Translations under genes and position numbers: made by a program
In this document: positions 53,456-62,794 of the stretch, piece after piece
How positions within the stretch are numbered: position 1 is the first letter of the stretch
Layout of the letters: each line of letters opens with the position of its first letter
The notes under the pieces: model-generated
The model's input: the letters and a program-made list of their open reading frames with translations, nothing else
The model's database searches: none
What the model was told of the DNA's origin: nothing
From: Oscillospiraceae bacterium
Lineage (GTDB): Bacteria; Bacillota; Clostridia; Oscillospirales; Oscillospiraceae
Length of the DNA stretch: 64,000 nucleotides
Assembly: GCA_902795195.1 (NCBI GenBank)
Contig: CADBKF010000002.1
Location: forward strand, 1 to 64,000
Direction: 5' to 3'

Positions 53456-55390
53456 TTATCCGACTGCGTTGAGTGCGGCGTCGTCGATCTTGCCCCAGGC
53501 GCCGTTTCCGACGCCGGCGCACTTGACGTAAATGCCGACGGTCAGCGTCTGTCCGGCATGATATTCGATGCCGTCCACCACGCCGGTATCCCAGCTGCCG
53601 TAGGAGGTGATCTCCATCGGCGCGGTCGCAACGAGCTCGCCGTCGAGCTTGGCGTAGGCGTAGATCTCGGTCTCGCCACCGTCGCCGCCCATGATGGACA
53701 CCGAGAAGCGGTAAACACCGTCAGAGAGCTCGGACGGTGTCTGCTCCATCGTGAACTCCACGCTGTTCTTTGCCGCGCTCCAGAAGTGCATGTGCCACTC
53801 GCCGGAGAGGGAATCGGACTGCTTCTGCTCGACATAGAGCTGCTCTGCACCGCCCAGATCCTCCACGGTCCAGGGGCCGAGCTCACCGGACTCAAAGCTG
53901 CCGTTTTCGAGCATATTCGGGGCGATCAGCTGCACCGTGCAGCTGACCTCGCGGCCCTCGACCTCGGTGGAGAGCACATAGCTGCCGGGACCGGCGCCGC
54001 TTAGCTGCTCGGCGCCGATCCAATTCGCGGGCACCGCCTTTGCCGAGTTGTCGCTCATAATGACGTCCACGGTCTCAGGCAGCGCCACCGGCTGGCCGAC
54101 TTCCGCCTGCAGGAACAAATTGTTCACATCGTCGACCTTGAGCTCCGCCTCATTTCCGAAGCGCACGAGGCGGAAGACCTTGAGCGATTCCAGCGCCGTG
54201 CCGTCGGGGCCGAAGAAGCACTGGTTGTCCACCGCGCTGCCGCCGTACCACTTGCCGGCGTCCTCGGGATCGTAGACCGCCGCGTAGCTCGAGGCCCAGC
54301 CGGAGCCGTACTGCTCCCAGAGCTTCTGGTTCTCCTCATAGGAGCTGCCGCCCACGGTGATCCACGCGCCCTCCCAGTAGCAGACGCCCAGGCAGTTGGT
54401 GGTCTGGGCGGCGGTGGCGATGACGTTTCTCACGCAGTTGGTCTGGCCCTGCATCGTGTAGGGATAGTCCTTGGTGACCGCGCTCTCGTCGGAGATCGTG
54501 TTGCCGCTGAAGTCCGTGTCCTCGGGGGTGTTGGCGTAGGAGGTCTCCATGACAAAGGTCTTTTTGTCATAGCCCTCGGCGATCCGGGAGAGGGTCTTCT
54601 GCAGATTCTCCAGCGTGCCGTGCCAGTAGGGATAGTAGGAGGTCGCAAACACGTCATAGTCCACGTCGTAGACCTTCAGCTGCTTGGCGTAGTCCATGTA
54701 GGCGCTGGAGTTTTCGGGGTTGGCAAAGTGCAGCGCGACCTTGGCCTTGGGGCAGGTCTCGCGCACGGCGGCGGAGCCTGCGGAGAAGAGCTTGCTCATG
54801 GCGTACCAGCCGGTTTCACCGGCCAGGCCATTGTTGGTCTCGTTGCCGACGGAAACCATGTCGATCTCGGTGCCGCTCTTCTGGATCGTCTGCAGAGCCT
54901 GGACGGTGAAGTCGTGCAGGGCTGCGGCCTTGTCCTCAATGGCGAGGTCCTCCCAGGCTCTGGGGGCCTGCTGCTTGCCGGGATCGGCCCAGAAATCGGA
55001 GTAGTGGAAGTCGACAATCAGCTTCAGGCCGTACTTGGCGGCTCGCTTGCCGATCTCAGCGGCCTTTTCCACGTCGTTGTTGCCGCCGCCGAAGCCGTTG
55101 CCGTTTTCGTCATACGGTTCGTTCCACACGCGCACGCGGATGTGCGTCAGCCCGTTTTCGGACAGCAGGCGGAACAAATCCTGCTCCTTGCCGTCAAAAT
55201 CCCGATAGACGACGCCGCTGGCCTCCTCGGCGAGCACAGAGGAGACATCCATGCCGAGGATGAAGTCCTCGGGGAGATTTTCGACCTGTTCTACATACAA
55301 AAAGCTGTCGGGCTTTGTCAAAGGGGAAGGCTGTGCGGAGCAGCCGGCCAGCAGCGCAAGCGCCAGTACCAATGCGATCAAGCGTTTCAT
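53456..55390 (-). CDS. Secreted endo-beta-1,4-galactanase lipoprotein, GH53
   Basis: The 644-residue lipoprotein (lipobox LLAGC, C17) has an N-terminal GH53 barrel (about 40-400): GMDVSSVLAEE, THIRVRVWNEPYDENG, IVDFHYSDFWADPGKQ, VSVGNETNNGLAG (general-acid Glu) and FVMETSYA (nucleophile Glu). A bacterial Ig-like module (~405-490, ALPETVDVIMSDNSAKAVPANW) follows, then a carbohydrate-binding sandwich (~495-640, LENGSFESGELGPW). It cleaves beta-1,4-galactan at the cell surface for the adjacent importer. Full-length and intact. Confidence 0.93.
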   Translation of the reverse strand: MKRLIALVLALALLAGCSAQPSPLTKPDSFLYVEQVENLPEDFILGMDVSSVLAEEASGVVYRDFDGKEQDLFRLLSENGLTHIRVRVWNEPYDENGNGFGGGNNDVEKAAEIGKRAAKYGLKLIVDFHYSDFWADPGKQQAPRAWEDLAIEDKAAALHDFTVQALQTIQKSGTEIDMVSVGNETNNGLAGETGWYAMSKLFSAGSAAVRETCPKAKVALHFANPENSSAYMDYAKQLKVYDVDYDVFATSYYPYWHGTLENLQKTLSRIAEGYDKKTFVMETSYANTPEDTDFSGNTISDESAVTKDYPYTMQGQTNCVRNVIATAAQTTNCLGVCYWEGAWITVGGSSYEENQKLWEQYGSGWASSYAAVYDPEDAGKWYGGSAVDNQCFFGPDGTALESLKVFRLVRFGNEAELKVDDVNNLFLQAEVGQPVALPETVDVIMSDNSAKAVPANWIGAEQLSGAGPGSYVLSTEVEGREVSCTVQLIAPNMLENGSFESGELGPWTVEDLGGAEQLYVEQKQSDSLSGEWHMHFWSAAKNSVEFTMEQTPSELSDGVYRFSVSIMGGDGGETEIYAYAKLDGELVATAPMEITSYGSWDTGVVDGIEYHAGQTLTVGIYVKCAGVGNGAWGKIDDAALNAVG

Positions 55391-55405
55391 TTTGCGTTTC
55401 TCCTT

Positions 55406-55948
55406 CTAGGGTAATTGCAAAAGCTGTTCTGCGATGAATTGCGCCGCGCCGTCAGAAAGGTGCACGGAGTTGAGCCCATAGGCCAGGTAGTAGTCCTCCG
55501 GCGGCGTGTCGGCGTCCCAATAGGCGATGTAGTCCGTGAGTATGCCGCTGCGGGTTTGCCCGTCGTAGATCTTGTAGACCACCGCGCCGTCCTCAAGCGT
55601 CAGCGCTTCGGCGTCCAGGGTCATTTCGCTGCCGGTGAAGGCGTCGGGATAGCTTGCGAGCTTCGAGGCCGGCAGGATGTAGAGATCGGAGCTCACGATG
55701 TCCTGGCTGAACATTGCGTAGTCAAAGCTGTGGACCTCCATGGCCTTGATGCCCTCGGGCAGATCCTCCTCGAGCTTCTCGGCCAGCGCGATGTCGTCGA
55801 TGGCGGGGCAGTCGGCATAGAGCGTGACCTTCTTTTCCGGCTTGACGTCCATGGCCAGGCTGAAGACCCAGCCCCAGAAGATCGCCGAGAGCAGCGCGCA
55901 CAGCACCAGCCGGTGGAAGATCGAGCCGATGTTTTTCAAAAACTGCAT
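55406..55948 (-). CDS. Membrane-anchored hypothetical protein
   Basis: The 180-residue protein has one N-terminal membrane helix (about 13-33) and an extracellular domain (VTLYADCPAIDDIALAEKLEEDLPEGIKAMEVHSFDYAMF ...) that looks like a periplasmic-binding-protein half, but it is not assigned. AGGAGG precedes the ATG. It lies 10 bp after a two-helix membrane protein gene, so they are co-expressed, upstream of the galactanase gene. Confidence 0.7.
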   Translation of the reverse strand: MQFLKNIGSIFHRLVLCALLSAIFWGWVFSLAMDVKPEKKVTLYADCPAIDDIALAEKLEEDLPEGIKAMEVHSFDYAMFSQDIVSSDLYILPASKLASYPDAFTGSEMTLDAEALTLEDGAVVYKIYDGQTRSGILTDYIAYWDADTPPEDYYLAYGLNSVHLSDGAAQFIAEQLLQLP

Positions 55949-55958
55949 AGGCCCCTCC

Positions 55959-56453
55959 TTACGTCAAACGCTCATAGGCTGCGACGTAGCCGTGCACCAC
56001 GTAGAGCACCAGGTGTTCGCCGGCCTTCTTGATGCGCTTGACCTTTGTGGCGTTGATGCTCACGCGCCGAACGCCATCGGGCGTTTCGACCTCGAGCTTG
56101 CGCAGCGCGATGCTGCCGCGGATGCGGAAGCGCTCCTTCGTGAGCCGGACCCTGCCGCGCAGGACCTCCGGCGCGCCGTCCGAGAGCGTCTCGGCGTGCT
56201 GCAGCTCCCGCTTGCCGCCGCGGATGGAGAAGGTGGAAAAGTAGATCGTGATCCACCCGGCCAGCGTGCTGATGCAGATGGCGATCAGCTCGTGCCGGAG
56301 CTCGTTGCGGCGATTGACCGTCACGATCAGGCCGATGATCGCGCCCAGGGCCAGGACGAGCAGCACCGGCAGCGCCCAGGTCCAGAAGCGCCGCCAGAAG
56401 CGCAGCTGCCTGAGGTCCCGGTCAGTATAGAGCGGAATTGCGGTATCGGGCAT
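55959..56453 (-). CDS. Two-helix membrane hypothetical protein
   Basis: The 164-residue protein has membrane helices at about 26-48 and 56-75 and a basic C-terminal cytoplasmic domain (LRGRVRLTKERFRIRGSIALRKLEVETPDGVRRVSINATKVKRIK). GGAGGTGAG lies just before ATG 56453. Divergent from the amylase gene. No family recognised with confidence. Confidence 0.7.
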   Translation of the reverse strand: MPDTAIPLYTDRDLRQLRFWRRFWTWALPVLLVLALGAIIGLIVTVNRRNELRHELIAICISTLAGWITIYFSTFSIRGGKRELQHAETLSDGAPEVLRGRVRLTKERFRIRGSIALRKLEVETPDGVRRVSINATKVKRIKKAGEHLVLYVVHGYVAAYERLT

Positions 56454-56566
56454 AGCCTCACCTCCGAATCGGAAACAAAAAATCCATTTTTCATTATATC
56501 TCATAGAAAACGGAAATGCAACCGAAAGATTTTCCGACTGCGGCCGCGCGCAGACGGGGAAGGGGA

Positions 56567-56595
56567 TTGACATTTTTCGCGGAATTTTGTACGAT
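56567..56595 (+). promoter_or_regulatory. Promoter of the amylase gene
   Basis: TTGACA (56567-56572), 17 bp and TACGAT (56590-56595), followed by GGGAGG before the start. Confidence 0.7.
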
Positions 56596-56626
56596 ACAAG
56601 AAAAGAACACAGGGAGGAATATGCTT

Positions 56627-58294
56627 ATGAGACGTTATTTGGCACTGCTTCTGCTCCTGGCCATGCTCCTGGGGCTTTTTGGCTGCACGGCGAACGTGGA
56701 CCCGGGCCCCGTACAGGCAGACACCGACGCACAGACCGAGCCTGCCCCGGAAACCGAAGCGCAGACCGGCGAGCTCAGCCTGCAGGAGGACTATTTTGCG
56801 CAGGCGGCCGCCACCGAGGACAACGCCAGAGTGTTCTATGAGATCTTTGTCGGCTCCTTCTCCGACTCGAACGGCGACGGCGTGGGCGACCTCAAGGGTA
56901 TTTTGAACCGCCTGGACTACCTCAACGACGGCGACCCGACCTCCGGCAAGAGCCTGGGCATCGAGGGCATCTGGCTCACGCCGATCTTCACCTCGCCCAG
57001 CTACCACAAGTACGACGTGGCGGATTATTACGAAATTGACCCCAAGTTCGGCACAATGGAGGACCTCCAGGCCCTCATTGACGCCTGTCACGCGCGGGGC
57101 GTCAAGCTGATTCTGGACATGGTCATCAACCACACCAGCACCCAGTGCAGCTGGTATAAGTCCTTCGTCCAGGCGCACAAGGATCAGGACACGGAATCCG
57201 AGTTCTACAATTTCTATTCCTGGAGCCAGGAGGACAGCATTCCAGCCGGCCGCGTCTTCAACAAGATCGGCGGCACGCTGGACTACTACGAGTGCAACTT
57301 CTGGGATCAGATGCCAGAGCTCAACTTCGACAATCCGCAGGTCCGCCAGACCGTGCTGGACGTGGCGAAGTTCTATCTAGACATGGGCATCGACGGCTTC
57401 CGCTTCGACGCGGCCAAGTACATCTACTACGGCGAGCACGAGCGCAGCGTGGAGTTCTGGAACTGGTACATGGACGAGCTGCGCGCCTACAAGCCCGACA
57501 TCTACACCGTGGCCGAGGTCTGGGACAGCGACGGCGTGACGGATCTGTACTTTGACGCGCTCAACTGCTTCGACTTCACGGTCTCGCAGGCCGAGGGTCT
57601 GATCGCCCAGACTGCAAACAAGGGCGACGTCAACAGCTACTGCGCCTATGTGCAGAGCTACCTTGAGACCATCGCCGGGAAGAACCCCGACGCAATGTAT
57701 CTGCCCTTCATCGCCAACCACGACACCGACCGCGCGGCCGGCTATCTGCCCGACGCCAGCGGCCAGATGCAGATGGCGGCCAACCTCTATCTGCTGGGCC
57801 CCGGCTCGCCGTTCCTGTATTACGGTGAGGAGCTCGGCATGCGCGGCTCGCGCGGCGGCGCCAACACCGACTCCAACCGCCGCCTGGCCATGGTCTGGGG
57901 CGACGGCGACACGGTGAAGGACCCCGAGGGTACGACCTACCAGGCCTCCAACCAGATCAGCGCCGGCGCCATGCAGCAGGCGGAGGATCCCAACAGCCTC
58001 TATACATATTATAAAAAGGTCATAGCGATCCGCAAGGCCAACCCCGAGATCGCCCGGGGCGTGTACACCGCGCTGTCCTTCCCGGAGGACAAGGCCAGCG
58101 GCTTTGTGGCCTCACTGGACGGCAGCTTCGTCTGCGTGATCCACAACACGACGCAGCGGGAGATCACGATCGACCTCAGCAAGGGTACGGATCTGAGCTT
58201 CACGCAGATCACCGCCATGATCGGCCTCGGCGAAGCCACCCTGAACGGCACGATGCTCACGATCGGCGCGCAGACGAGTGTGGTATTGAGATAG
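56627..58294 (+). CDS. Alpha-amylase-family glycosidase lipoprotein, GH13
   Basis: The 555-residue lipoprotein (LFGC lipobox, C20) has an acidic Thr/Glu linker, then a GH13 barrel with the four conserved regions: DMVINH (164-169), GFRFDAAKY (nucleophile D261), VAEVW (acid/base E297) and FIANHD (D366). A short C-terminal beta domain follows. It acts outside the cell on alpha-glucans. ATG 56627 is preferred because GGAGG is nine bases upstream; ATG 56621 is too close. Specificity (amylase, neopullulanase-like or other) cannot be read from the motifs alone. Confidence 0.92.
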   Translation: MRRYLALLLLLAMLLGLFGCTANVDPGPVQADTDAQTEPAPETEAQTGELSLQEDYFAQAAATEDNARVFYEIFVGSFSDSNGDGVGDLKGILNRLDYLNDGDPTSGKSLGIEGIWLTPIFTSPSYHKYDVADYYEIDPKFGTMEDLQALIDACHARGVKLILDMVINHTSTQCSWYKSFVQAHKDQDTESEFYNFYSWSQEDSIPAGRVFNKIGGTLDYYECNFWDQMPELNFDNPQVRQTVLDVAKFYLDMGIDGFRFDAAKYIYYGEHERSVEFWNWYMDELRAYKPDIYTVAEVWDSDGVTDLYFDALNCFDFTVSQAEGLIAQTANKGDVNSYCAYVQSYLETIAGKNPDAMYLPFIANHDTDRAAGYLPDASGQMQMAANLYLLGPGSPFLYYGEELGMRGSRGGANTDSNRRLAMVWGDGDTVKDPEGTTYQASNQISAGAMQQAEDPNSLYTYYKKVIAIRKANPEIARGVYTALSFPEDKASGFVASLDGSFVCVIHNTTQREITIDLSKGTDLSFTQITAMIGLGEATLNGTMLTIGAQTSVVLR

Positions 58295-58305
58295 GCAATA
58301 GAGAA

Positions 58306-58369
58306 TAAGGCAATAGGCAATAGGAGAACGACGCAGTCCGTCGCACAACTCCTATTGCCTATTGCCTTA
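58306..58369. repeat. GCAATAGG palindromic repeat, copy 2
   Basis: A perfect 21-bp stem (58306-58326 with 58349-58369) has an inner CGACG/CGTCG stem. It belongs to the same family as 44541-44589 and lies between convergent genes, where it could also act as terminator. Confidence 0.85.
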
Positions 58370-58382
58370 TTGCCTGTTGCCT

Positions 58383-59666
58383 CTAATCAATGGGCTGATA
58401 ATAGACATCCAGCATGGTCTCAAAGAGATTGTCCTCATCGGGGTACATGATGGCGACCTTGTAGCCGTGGATGTTGAGGACCCAGTCCATGGTGCCCTCG
58501 AGGCCGAGCATCTGGATGCTGTTCCGGTGCAGCAGGAAGGTCTCTGCCAGGAAGATCACATCGCTGAGGTCGGTGTCGGTCACAATGTAAGGCATGATCG
58601 TCTGATAGAGCTTCGAGATGATACTGAAGTCCGAGCGCGCCTGCCGGATCGTGGTGCCGGCAAATTCCTGGATATACTGCTTTTGCCGCACCATACGGAC
58701 GTTGTTGCCCTCCAGATCATGGGTACGGTGGCGCAGATAATGATCGCAGTTTTGATCGTGCAGCGTAATGACGTCGCCGGCCTTGACATCGGTGCCGTCG
58801 GGCATGCTCAGATCCTCGAGAGAGGTGAGCGTGACGCCGCCGATGGTCTCGTTGGCCTCAATGACGCCCTCCATATCGATTGCGATATACTTGGAGATCG
58901 GCATGCCGTAGAGCAGCTTGGAGACCGTCGCCAGCGTGTTCTCGCAGCTGAGCTCGCGCCGGTTGCCGTAGGAGTAGGCCACACAGATCTGGTGCTTCTG
59001 ATAGCCGATCGGCTTGCCGCTGCCGGAGTAGACCATCATTTCCGCTTCGGTGTCGCGGTTGATGTGCAGGATCTTGATCTCGCCGGTCTCGGTGTCCTCG
59101 GCGATGAGCAGAATGACGTCGGCCTGGCCGGCGGAGCCCTGCGTCTCGACCTCGTTGAGGTCTTTCCGGTCCACGCCCAGCAGCAGCACGGTCGTGAGGT
59201 TTTCGTTCTGTCGGTAGCGGACGCCGTTGTAGGTCAGCGTTTTGCCGGCGTCCTCGGTGACGATCCGCTCGTCATTCTCCGGCAGCGCGATCTGCGCGGT
59301 GCTGAAATCGGTCAGAAGCTGGGACCTGCCGCGGTTGAACTGATACTGCAGCCACTGATCTGCGCCCAGCACCGCCAGGCTCAGCAGCAGCACAACGGAC
59401 AGCAGAACGGCCAGAATCCCGCGCAGCACCGGATGGCGCTTCTTCGGGGGCTCGTCGTCCTCGTCCTCGTCTTCCTCATCCGCTTCCGGCGTCAGATCGG
59501 CCGCATCGGCTTCGTCAACGGGCAGGACCTCCTCAGGCGCTGTATCGTCCTGCTGCACGGCCCGGTCCAGATCCAGCTCCGGGACCGGCCCGCCGAACTC
59601 GGCGAGAATGGAATCGAGTTCCTCGTCGGGATTGCTCCACTGCGCATCATTCGGTTGGTTGTTCAT
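58383..59666 (-). CDS. LytR-CpsA-Psr family protein
   Basis: The 427-residue protein has a cytoplasmic, very acidic N-terminus (EADEEDEDEDDE before PPKKRH), one membrane helix (about 84-104) and an extracellular LCP domain (TTVLLLGVDRKD, DVILLIAEDTETGEIKILHINRDTEAEM, SKYIAIDMEGV, HYLRHRTH). LCP enzymes attach wall polymers to peptidoglycan or act in related envelope assembly. ATG 59666 overlaps the end of the sortase gene by 20 bp, so they are coupled. Confidence 0.9.
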   Translation of the reverse strand: MNNQPNDAQWSNPDEELDSILAEFGGPVPELDLDRAVQQDDTAPEEVLPVDEADAADLTPEADEEDEDEDDEPPKKRHPVLRGILAVLLSVVLLLSLAVLGADQWLQYQFNRGRSQLLTDFSTAQIALPENDERIVTEDAGKTLTYNGVRYRQNENLTTVLLLGVDRKDLNEVETQGSAGQADVILLIAEDTETGEIKILHINRDTEAEMMVYSGSGKPIGYQKHQICVAYSYGNRRELSCENTLATVSKLLYGMPISKYIAIDMEGVIEANETIGGVTLTSLEDLSMPDGTDVKAGDVITLHDQNCDHYLRHRTHDLEGNNVRMVRQKQYIQEFAGTTIRQARSDFSIISKLYQTIMPYIVTDTDLSDVIFLAETFLLHRNSIQMLGLEGTMDWVLNIHGYKVAIMYPDEDNLFETMLDVYYQPID

Positions 59667-60483
59667 CGACCAATACCCCCTGGACCAGGTAGCGGATTTT
59701 ATCGTTGTTGACATAGGTGCAGGTGCTGAGCGTGACGATGTGATCGTCCAGCGTCAGCTCCACGCCCTCACGCACATTGGCGATCACGGTGCGCGGAGAA
59801 AGGATCGTGTCAAGATACTCCTGGAAATCCTCGTCCTTGCCAAAGTCGAAGTTGTTGAGGATGTGCCGCGTGTCGTAGGCGTGCGCTGAGGCGATCCGGT
59901 AGGTGTAGACGCGGTCCGGCGTGTAGATATAGAAGAACTCATGCTCCTGGAAGAAGGTTTCGTCCTCAAAGTAGAGCAGGTTCGTGAAGCGCTCGCCCTC
60001 GCGCTTCATGTTGTGCCCGTAGAGCACCGTGACGCGGTCTGTGAAGTCCTTGGCGTTGGCCTTCTGAGAGTAGATCTCGCCGGCAAACAGATAATTGCCG
60101 TTGATGTCGTGGTGCAGATAGAAGTTGTCGTCCATCTCGCCGTGGGCCTGCAGCACCGGCAGGTCGATCCCGGTGCCGGGGATGACGATCCAGGCGTAGA
60201 CGTCCTCGTTGAGCTCGGTGTATTCCGCCCAGTCGATCGGGTTTTCCGCCAGCGACCGGGTTTCCTCCGCGTCGGTCTCCTCCGGAACAGCGGAGGCAGG
60301 CTCTGCGTCCGTCAGCGTGGGCAGCGCCTCCTCGTCGACGCCGGAAGAATGTGCCGGCGCCGAGAGCAGCTGCGGCAGCAGCAGGATCACCGCGCCTACC
60401 AGCACGAGCAAAGAGACGACCAGCACCGCGATCCACACCCCGCGGCCGGTCTTCTTGGTTGGTTCCTTACTGTATTTTCCCAT
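59647..60483 (-). CDS. srtB: Class B sortase
   Basis: The 278-residue membrane-anchored transpeptidase has an N-terminal helix (about 16-38), an acidic linker, and a class B catalytic core with H157 (LYGHNM), C255 (LSTCTY) and R264 (DKIRYLVQG). It would attach a sorting-signal protein to the wall. No substrate with an NPxTx-like C-terminus is encoded nearby. GGAGG precedes ATG 60483. Translation continues into the LCP gene by overlap. Confidence 0.92.
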   Translation of the reverse strand: MGKYSKEPTKKTGRGVWIAVLVVSLLVLVGAVILLLPQLLSAPAHSSGVDEEALPTLTDAEPASAVPEETDAEETRSLAENPIDWAEYTELNEDVYAWIVIPGTGIDLPVLQAHGEMDDNFYLHHDINGNYLFAGEIYSQKANAKDFTDRVTVLYGHNMKREGERFTNLLYFEDETFFQEHEFFYIYTPDRVYTYRIASAHAYDTRHILNNFDFGKDEDFQEYLDTILSPRTVIANVREGVELTLDDHIVTLSTCTYVNNDKIRYLVQGVLVDEQPTE

Positions 60484-60561
60484 GTTGCAATCCTCCATTG
60501 AACTATCATTATATAATAAGACGCGACGATTGTCAAACAGTTCCGGAGGAAATACCGCAAG

Positions 60562-60596
60562 AAAAAAGCAGAGCTGAAAAACAGCTCTGCTTTTTT
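60562..60596 (-). terminator. Terminator of the aldolase gene
   Basis: A 15-bp stem, AAAAAAGCAGAGCTG with CAGCTCTGCTTTTTT, around a 5-base loop has A/T runs on both sides. Confidence 0.9.
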
Positions 60597-60607
60597 CCTT
60601 TGGAACA

Positions 60608-61576
60608 TCAGGCCTTGCCGGCGCAGCCGAGGACGTCGACCAGCTTGTGGCGGACGAGCTCCTTGATGTTGGCACGGGCGGGCTTGAGGTACTGTCTGGG
60701 ATCGAAGTGATCCGGATGCTGCGCCATGTACTGACGGATGGTGCCGGTCATGGCCAGACGCAGGTCGGAGTCGATGTTGATCTTGCAGACGGCCAGCTTG
60801 GCAGCCTCACGCAGCTGCTCCTCGGGAATGCCGATGGCGTCGGGCATCTTGCCGCCGTTCTCGTTGATCATCTTGACATATTCCTGGGGGACGGAGGAGG
60901 AGCCGTGCAGCACGATGGGGAAGCCGGGCAGACGCTTGACAACCTCATGCAGAACGTCGAAGCGCAGGGGAGGCGGCACCAGGATGCCCTTCTCGTTGCG
61001 GGTGCACTGCGCGGGGGTGAACTTGTAAGCGCCGTGGGAGGTGCCGATGGCGATGGCCAGGGAGTCGCAGCCGGTGCGGGTGACGAATTCCTCGACCTCT
61101 TCCGGATGGGTGTAGGAGGAGTCCTCAGAGGAAACCTTCACGTCGTCCTCGACGCCGGCCAGGGTGCCGAGCTCGGCCTCAACGACCACGCCGTGGTCAT
61201 GGGCGTACTCAACGACCTGCTTGGTGATGCGGACGTTCTCGTCGAAGGGCAGGGAGGAGCAGTCGATCATGACGGAGGTAAAGCCGCCGTCGATGCAGGA
61301 CTTGCAGGTCTCGAAGTCGGGGCCGTGGTCCAGATGCAGGGCGATGGGGATCTCGGGGCACTCAATGACGGCAGCCTCGACCAGCTTCACCAGGTAGGTG
61401 TGGTTGGCGTAGGCGCGGGCGCCCTTGGAGACCTGAAGGATGACAGGAGCCTTTTCCTCGCGGCAGGCTTCGGTGATGCCCTGCACGATCTCCATGTTGT
61501 TGACGTTGAAAGCGCCGATGGCGTAGCCGCCGTCGTAGGCCTTCTTGAACATTTCGGTGGTAGTTACCAGAGGCAT
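60608..61576 (-). CDS. fba: Class II fructose-1,6-bisphosphate aldolase
   Basis: The 322-residue zinc-dependent aldolase of glycolysis and gluconeogenesis has zinc-site motifs LHLDHG (about 83-88), EAELG (near 133), GTSHGAYKF and VLHGSSSVP. It is a single-gene transcript with its own promoter and terminator. Codon use is strongly biased like highly expressed genes. Length and motifs are complete. Confidence 0.97.
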   Translation of the reverse strand: MPLVTTTEMFKKAYDGGYAIGAFNVNNMEIVQGITEACREEKAPVILQVSKGARAYANHTYLVKLVEAAVIECPEIPIALHLDHGPDFETCKSCIDGGFTSVMIDCSSLPFDENVRITKQVVEYAHDHGVVVEAELGTLAGVEDDVKVSSEDSSYTHPEEVEEFVTRTGCDSLAIAIGTSHGAYKFTPAQCTRNEKGILVPPPLRFDVLHEVVKRLPGFPIVLHGSSSVPQEYVKMINENGGKMPDAIGIPEEQLREAAKLAVCKINIDSDLRLAMTGTIRQYMAQHPDHFDPRQYLKPARANIKELVRHKLVDVLGCAGKA

Positions 61577-61613
61577 AATAGATTACACTCCTTGTTTATT
61601 GATTTGCAGCTTC

Positions 61614-61641
61614 ATTATACCATATTTTTCCGGAAATACAA
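61614..61641 (-). promoter_or_regulatory. Promoter of fba
   Basis: On the minus strand TTGTAT (61636-61641), 16 bp and TATAAT (61614-61619), with AAGGAG before the start codon. Confidence 0.65.
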
Positions 61642-61680
61642 GAAGCAGTTTTCGATTTGTGAAAATTTGAGGAATTTTGA

Positions 61681-62652
61681 TCATATTCCGCGGCCCGGAA
61701 AATATTCCGACACAAAATCGACGTCCCGGACATGGAAGCTCTTTCCGTTCAGATAGTCCAGCGCGCCGGCGTCCGTGGTGAAGCGGAAGGTGAGCTTGTA
61801 GGAATAGAGCGCCTGATACTTGCGGTCATAGCGCTTGTCGAGCTTGCCGTATTTGCCGTCGCCGAGCAGCGGCGTGCCGTTGTGGGCCATCATCGCGCGG
61901 ATCTGGTGGGTACGGCCGGTGATGAGCTCGCACTCGACCAGAGACAGGCCGTTTTTCGTCTGCAGCGTCTCGTATTTGGTCACGGCGGTCTTTGAGCCCG
62001 GCTGCGGCTGATCGGTCACATAGACCCGGTTCTGCTTGGCGTCCTTGAAAATATAGCCCGAGAGCGTGCCGCTGAGGGGCCTTGGCGTGCCGTGGACGAT
62101 GCAGAGGTAGCGCTTGTCGATCTCCCGGTCCTTGATCTTCTGGTTCATGACGCGCAGAGCCTCGGCGGTCTTGGCCGCAATCACAATGCCGCCGGTGTTG
62201 CGGTCGATGCGGTTGCACAGCGCCGGGGTGAAGCTGGCCTCGTCCCGCGGCCGCCATTCCTTTTTCGCGTAGAGATACGCCTGGATGTGGTCGATGAGCG
62301 TGCGGCCGTATTCGGCCCCGTCGTGCGGATGCACGGCCTGGCCGGGCTTCTTGTCCACCAGCAGGATGTGCGCGTCCTCGTAGACAATGTCGAGCTTCGG
62401 GCTCGCCACGGTGAGGTAAGCGTTTTCCTCCTTCGGCACGTCGAAGAATTCGTCGTTAATATATAATGAGAGCACGTCGCCCTCCTGCAGGCGGGTGTCG
62501 CGCTCGGCCCGCTTTCCGTTGAGCTTGATCCGCTTGAGCCGGATGTACTTCTGACACAGCGACGCCGGCAGCAGGGGAACGGCCTTGGCAAGATAGCGGT
62601 CAAGCCGCTGATTTGCGTCGTTTTTCCCGATTGTGAGCTCCTTCAAATCCAT
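61681..62652 (-). CDS. RluA-family pseudouridine synthase
   Basis: The 323-residue protein has an N-terminal S4-like RNA-binding domain (QRLDRYLAKAVPLLPASLCQKYIRLKRIKLNG) and a pseudouridine synthase core with VDKKPGQAVHP, catalytic Asp in LCNRIDRNTGG and LVECELITGRTHQIRAMMAHNGTPLLGDGKYG. It modifies uridines of rRNA or tRNA; the target (RluC- or RluD-like) cannot be decided. It is divergent from yceD. Confidence 0.93.
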   Translation of the reverse strand: MDLKELTIGKNDANQRLDRYLAKAVPLLPASLCQKYIRLKRIKLNGKRAERDTRLQEGDVLSLYINDEFFDVPKEENAYLTVASPKLDIVYEDAHILLVDKKPGQAVHPHDGAEYGRTLIDHIQAYLYAKKEWRPRDEASFTPALCNRIDRNTGGIVIAAKTAEALRVMNQKIKDREIDKRYLCIVHGTPRPLSGTLSGYIFKDAKQNRVYVTDQPQPGSKTAVTKYETLQTKNGLSLVECELITGRTHQIRAMMAHNGTPLLGDGKYGKLDKRYDRKYQALYSYKLTFRFTTDAGALDYLNGKSFHVRDVDFVSEYFPGRGI

Positions 62653-62730
62653 TCACCCCCAAAACCAAACCCATTTTACCATATCGTGGGGCAGAGTCAA
62701 CAAAAAAGTCGAAAATATTGAAAAAAACAT

Positions 62731-62759
62731 TTGACAAATGGGGGCCGGATGGCTATAAT
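62731..62759 (+). promoter_or_regulatory. Perfect consensus promoter of yceD-rpmF
   Basis: TTGACA (62731-62736), 17 bp and TATAAT (62754-62759) fit a highly expressed ribosomal-protein operon. Confidence 0.85.
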
Positions 62760-62794
62760 ATCTCCTGCATGACTGTGAGAATCGAGGAAACGCT

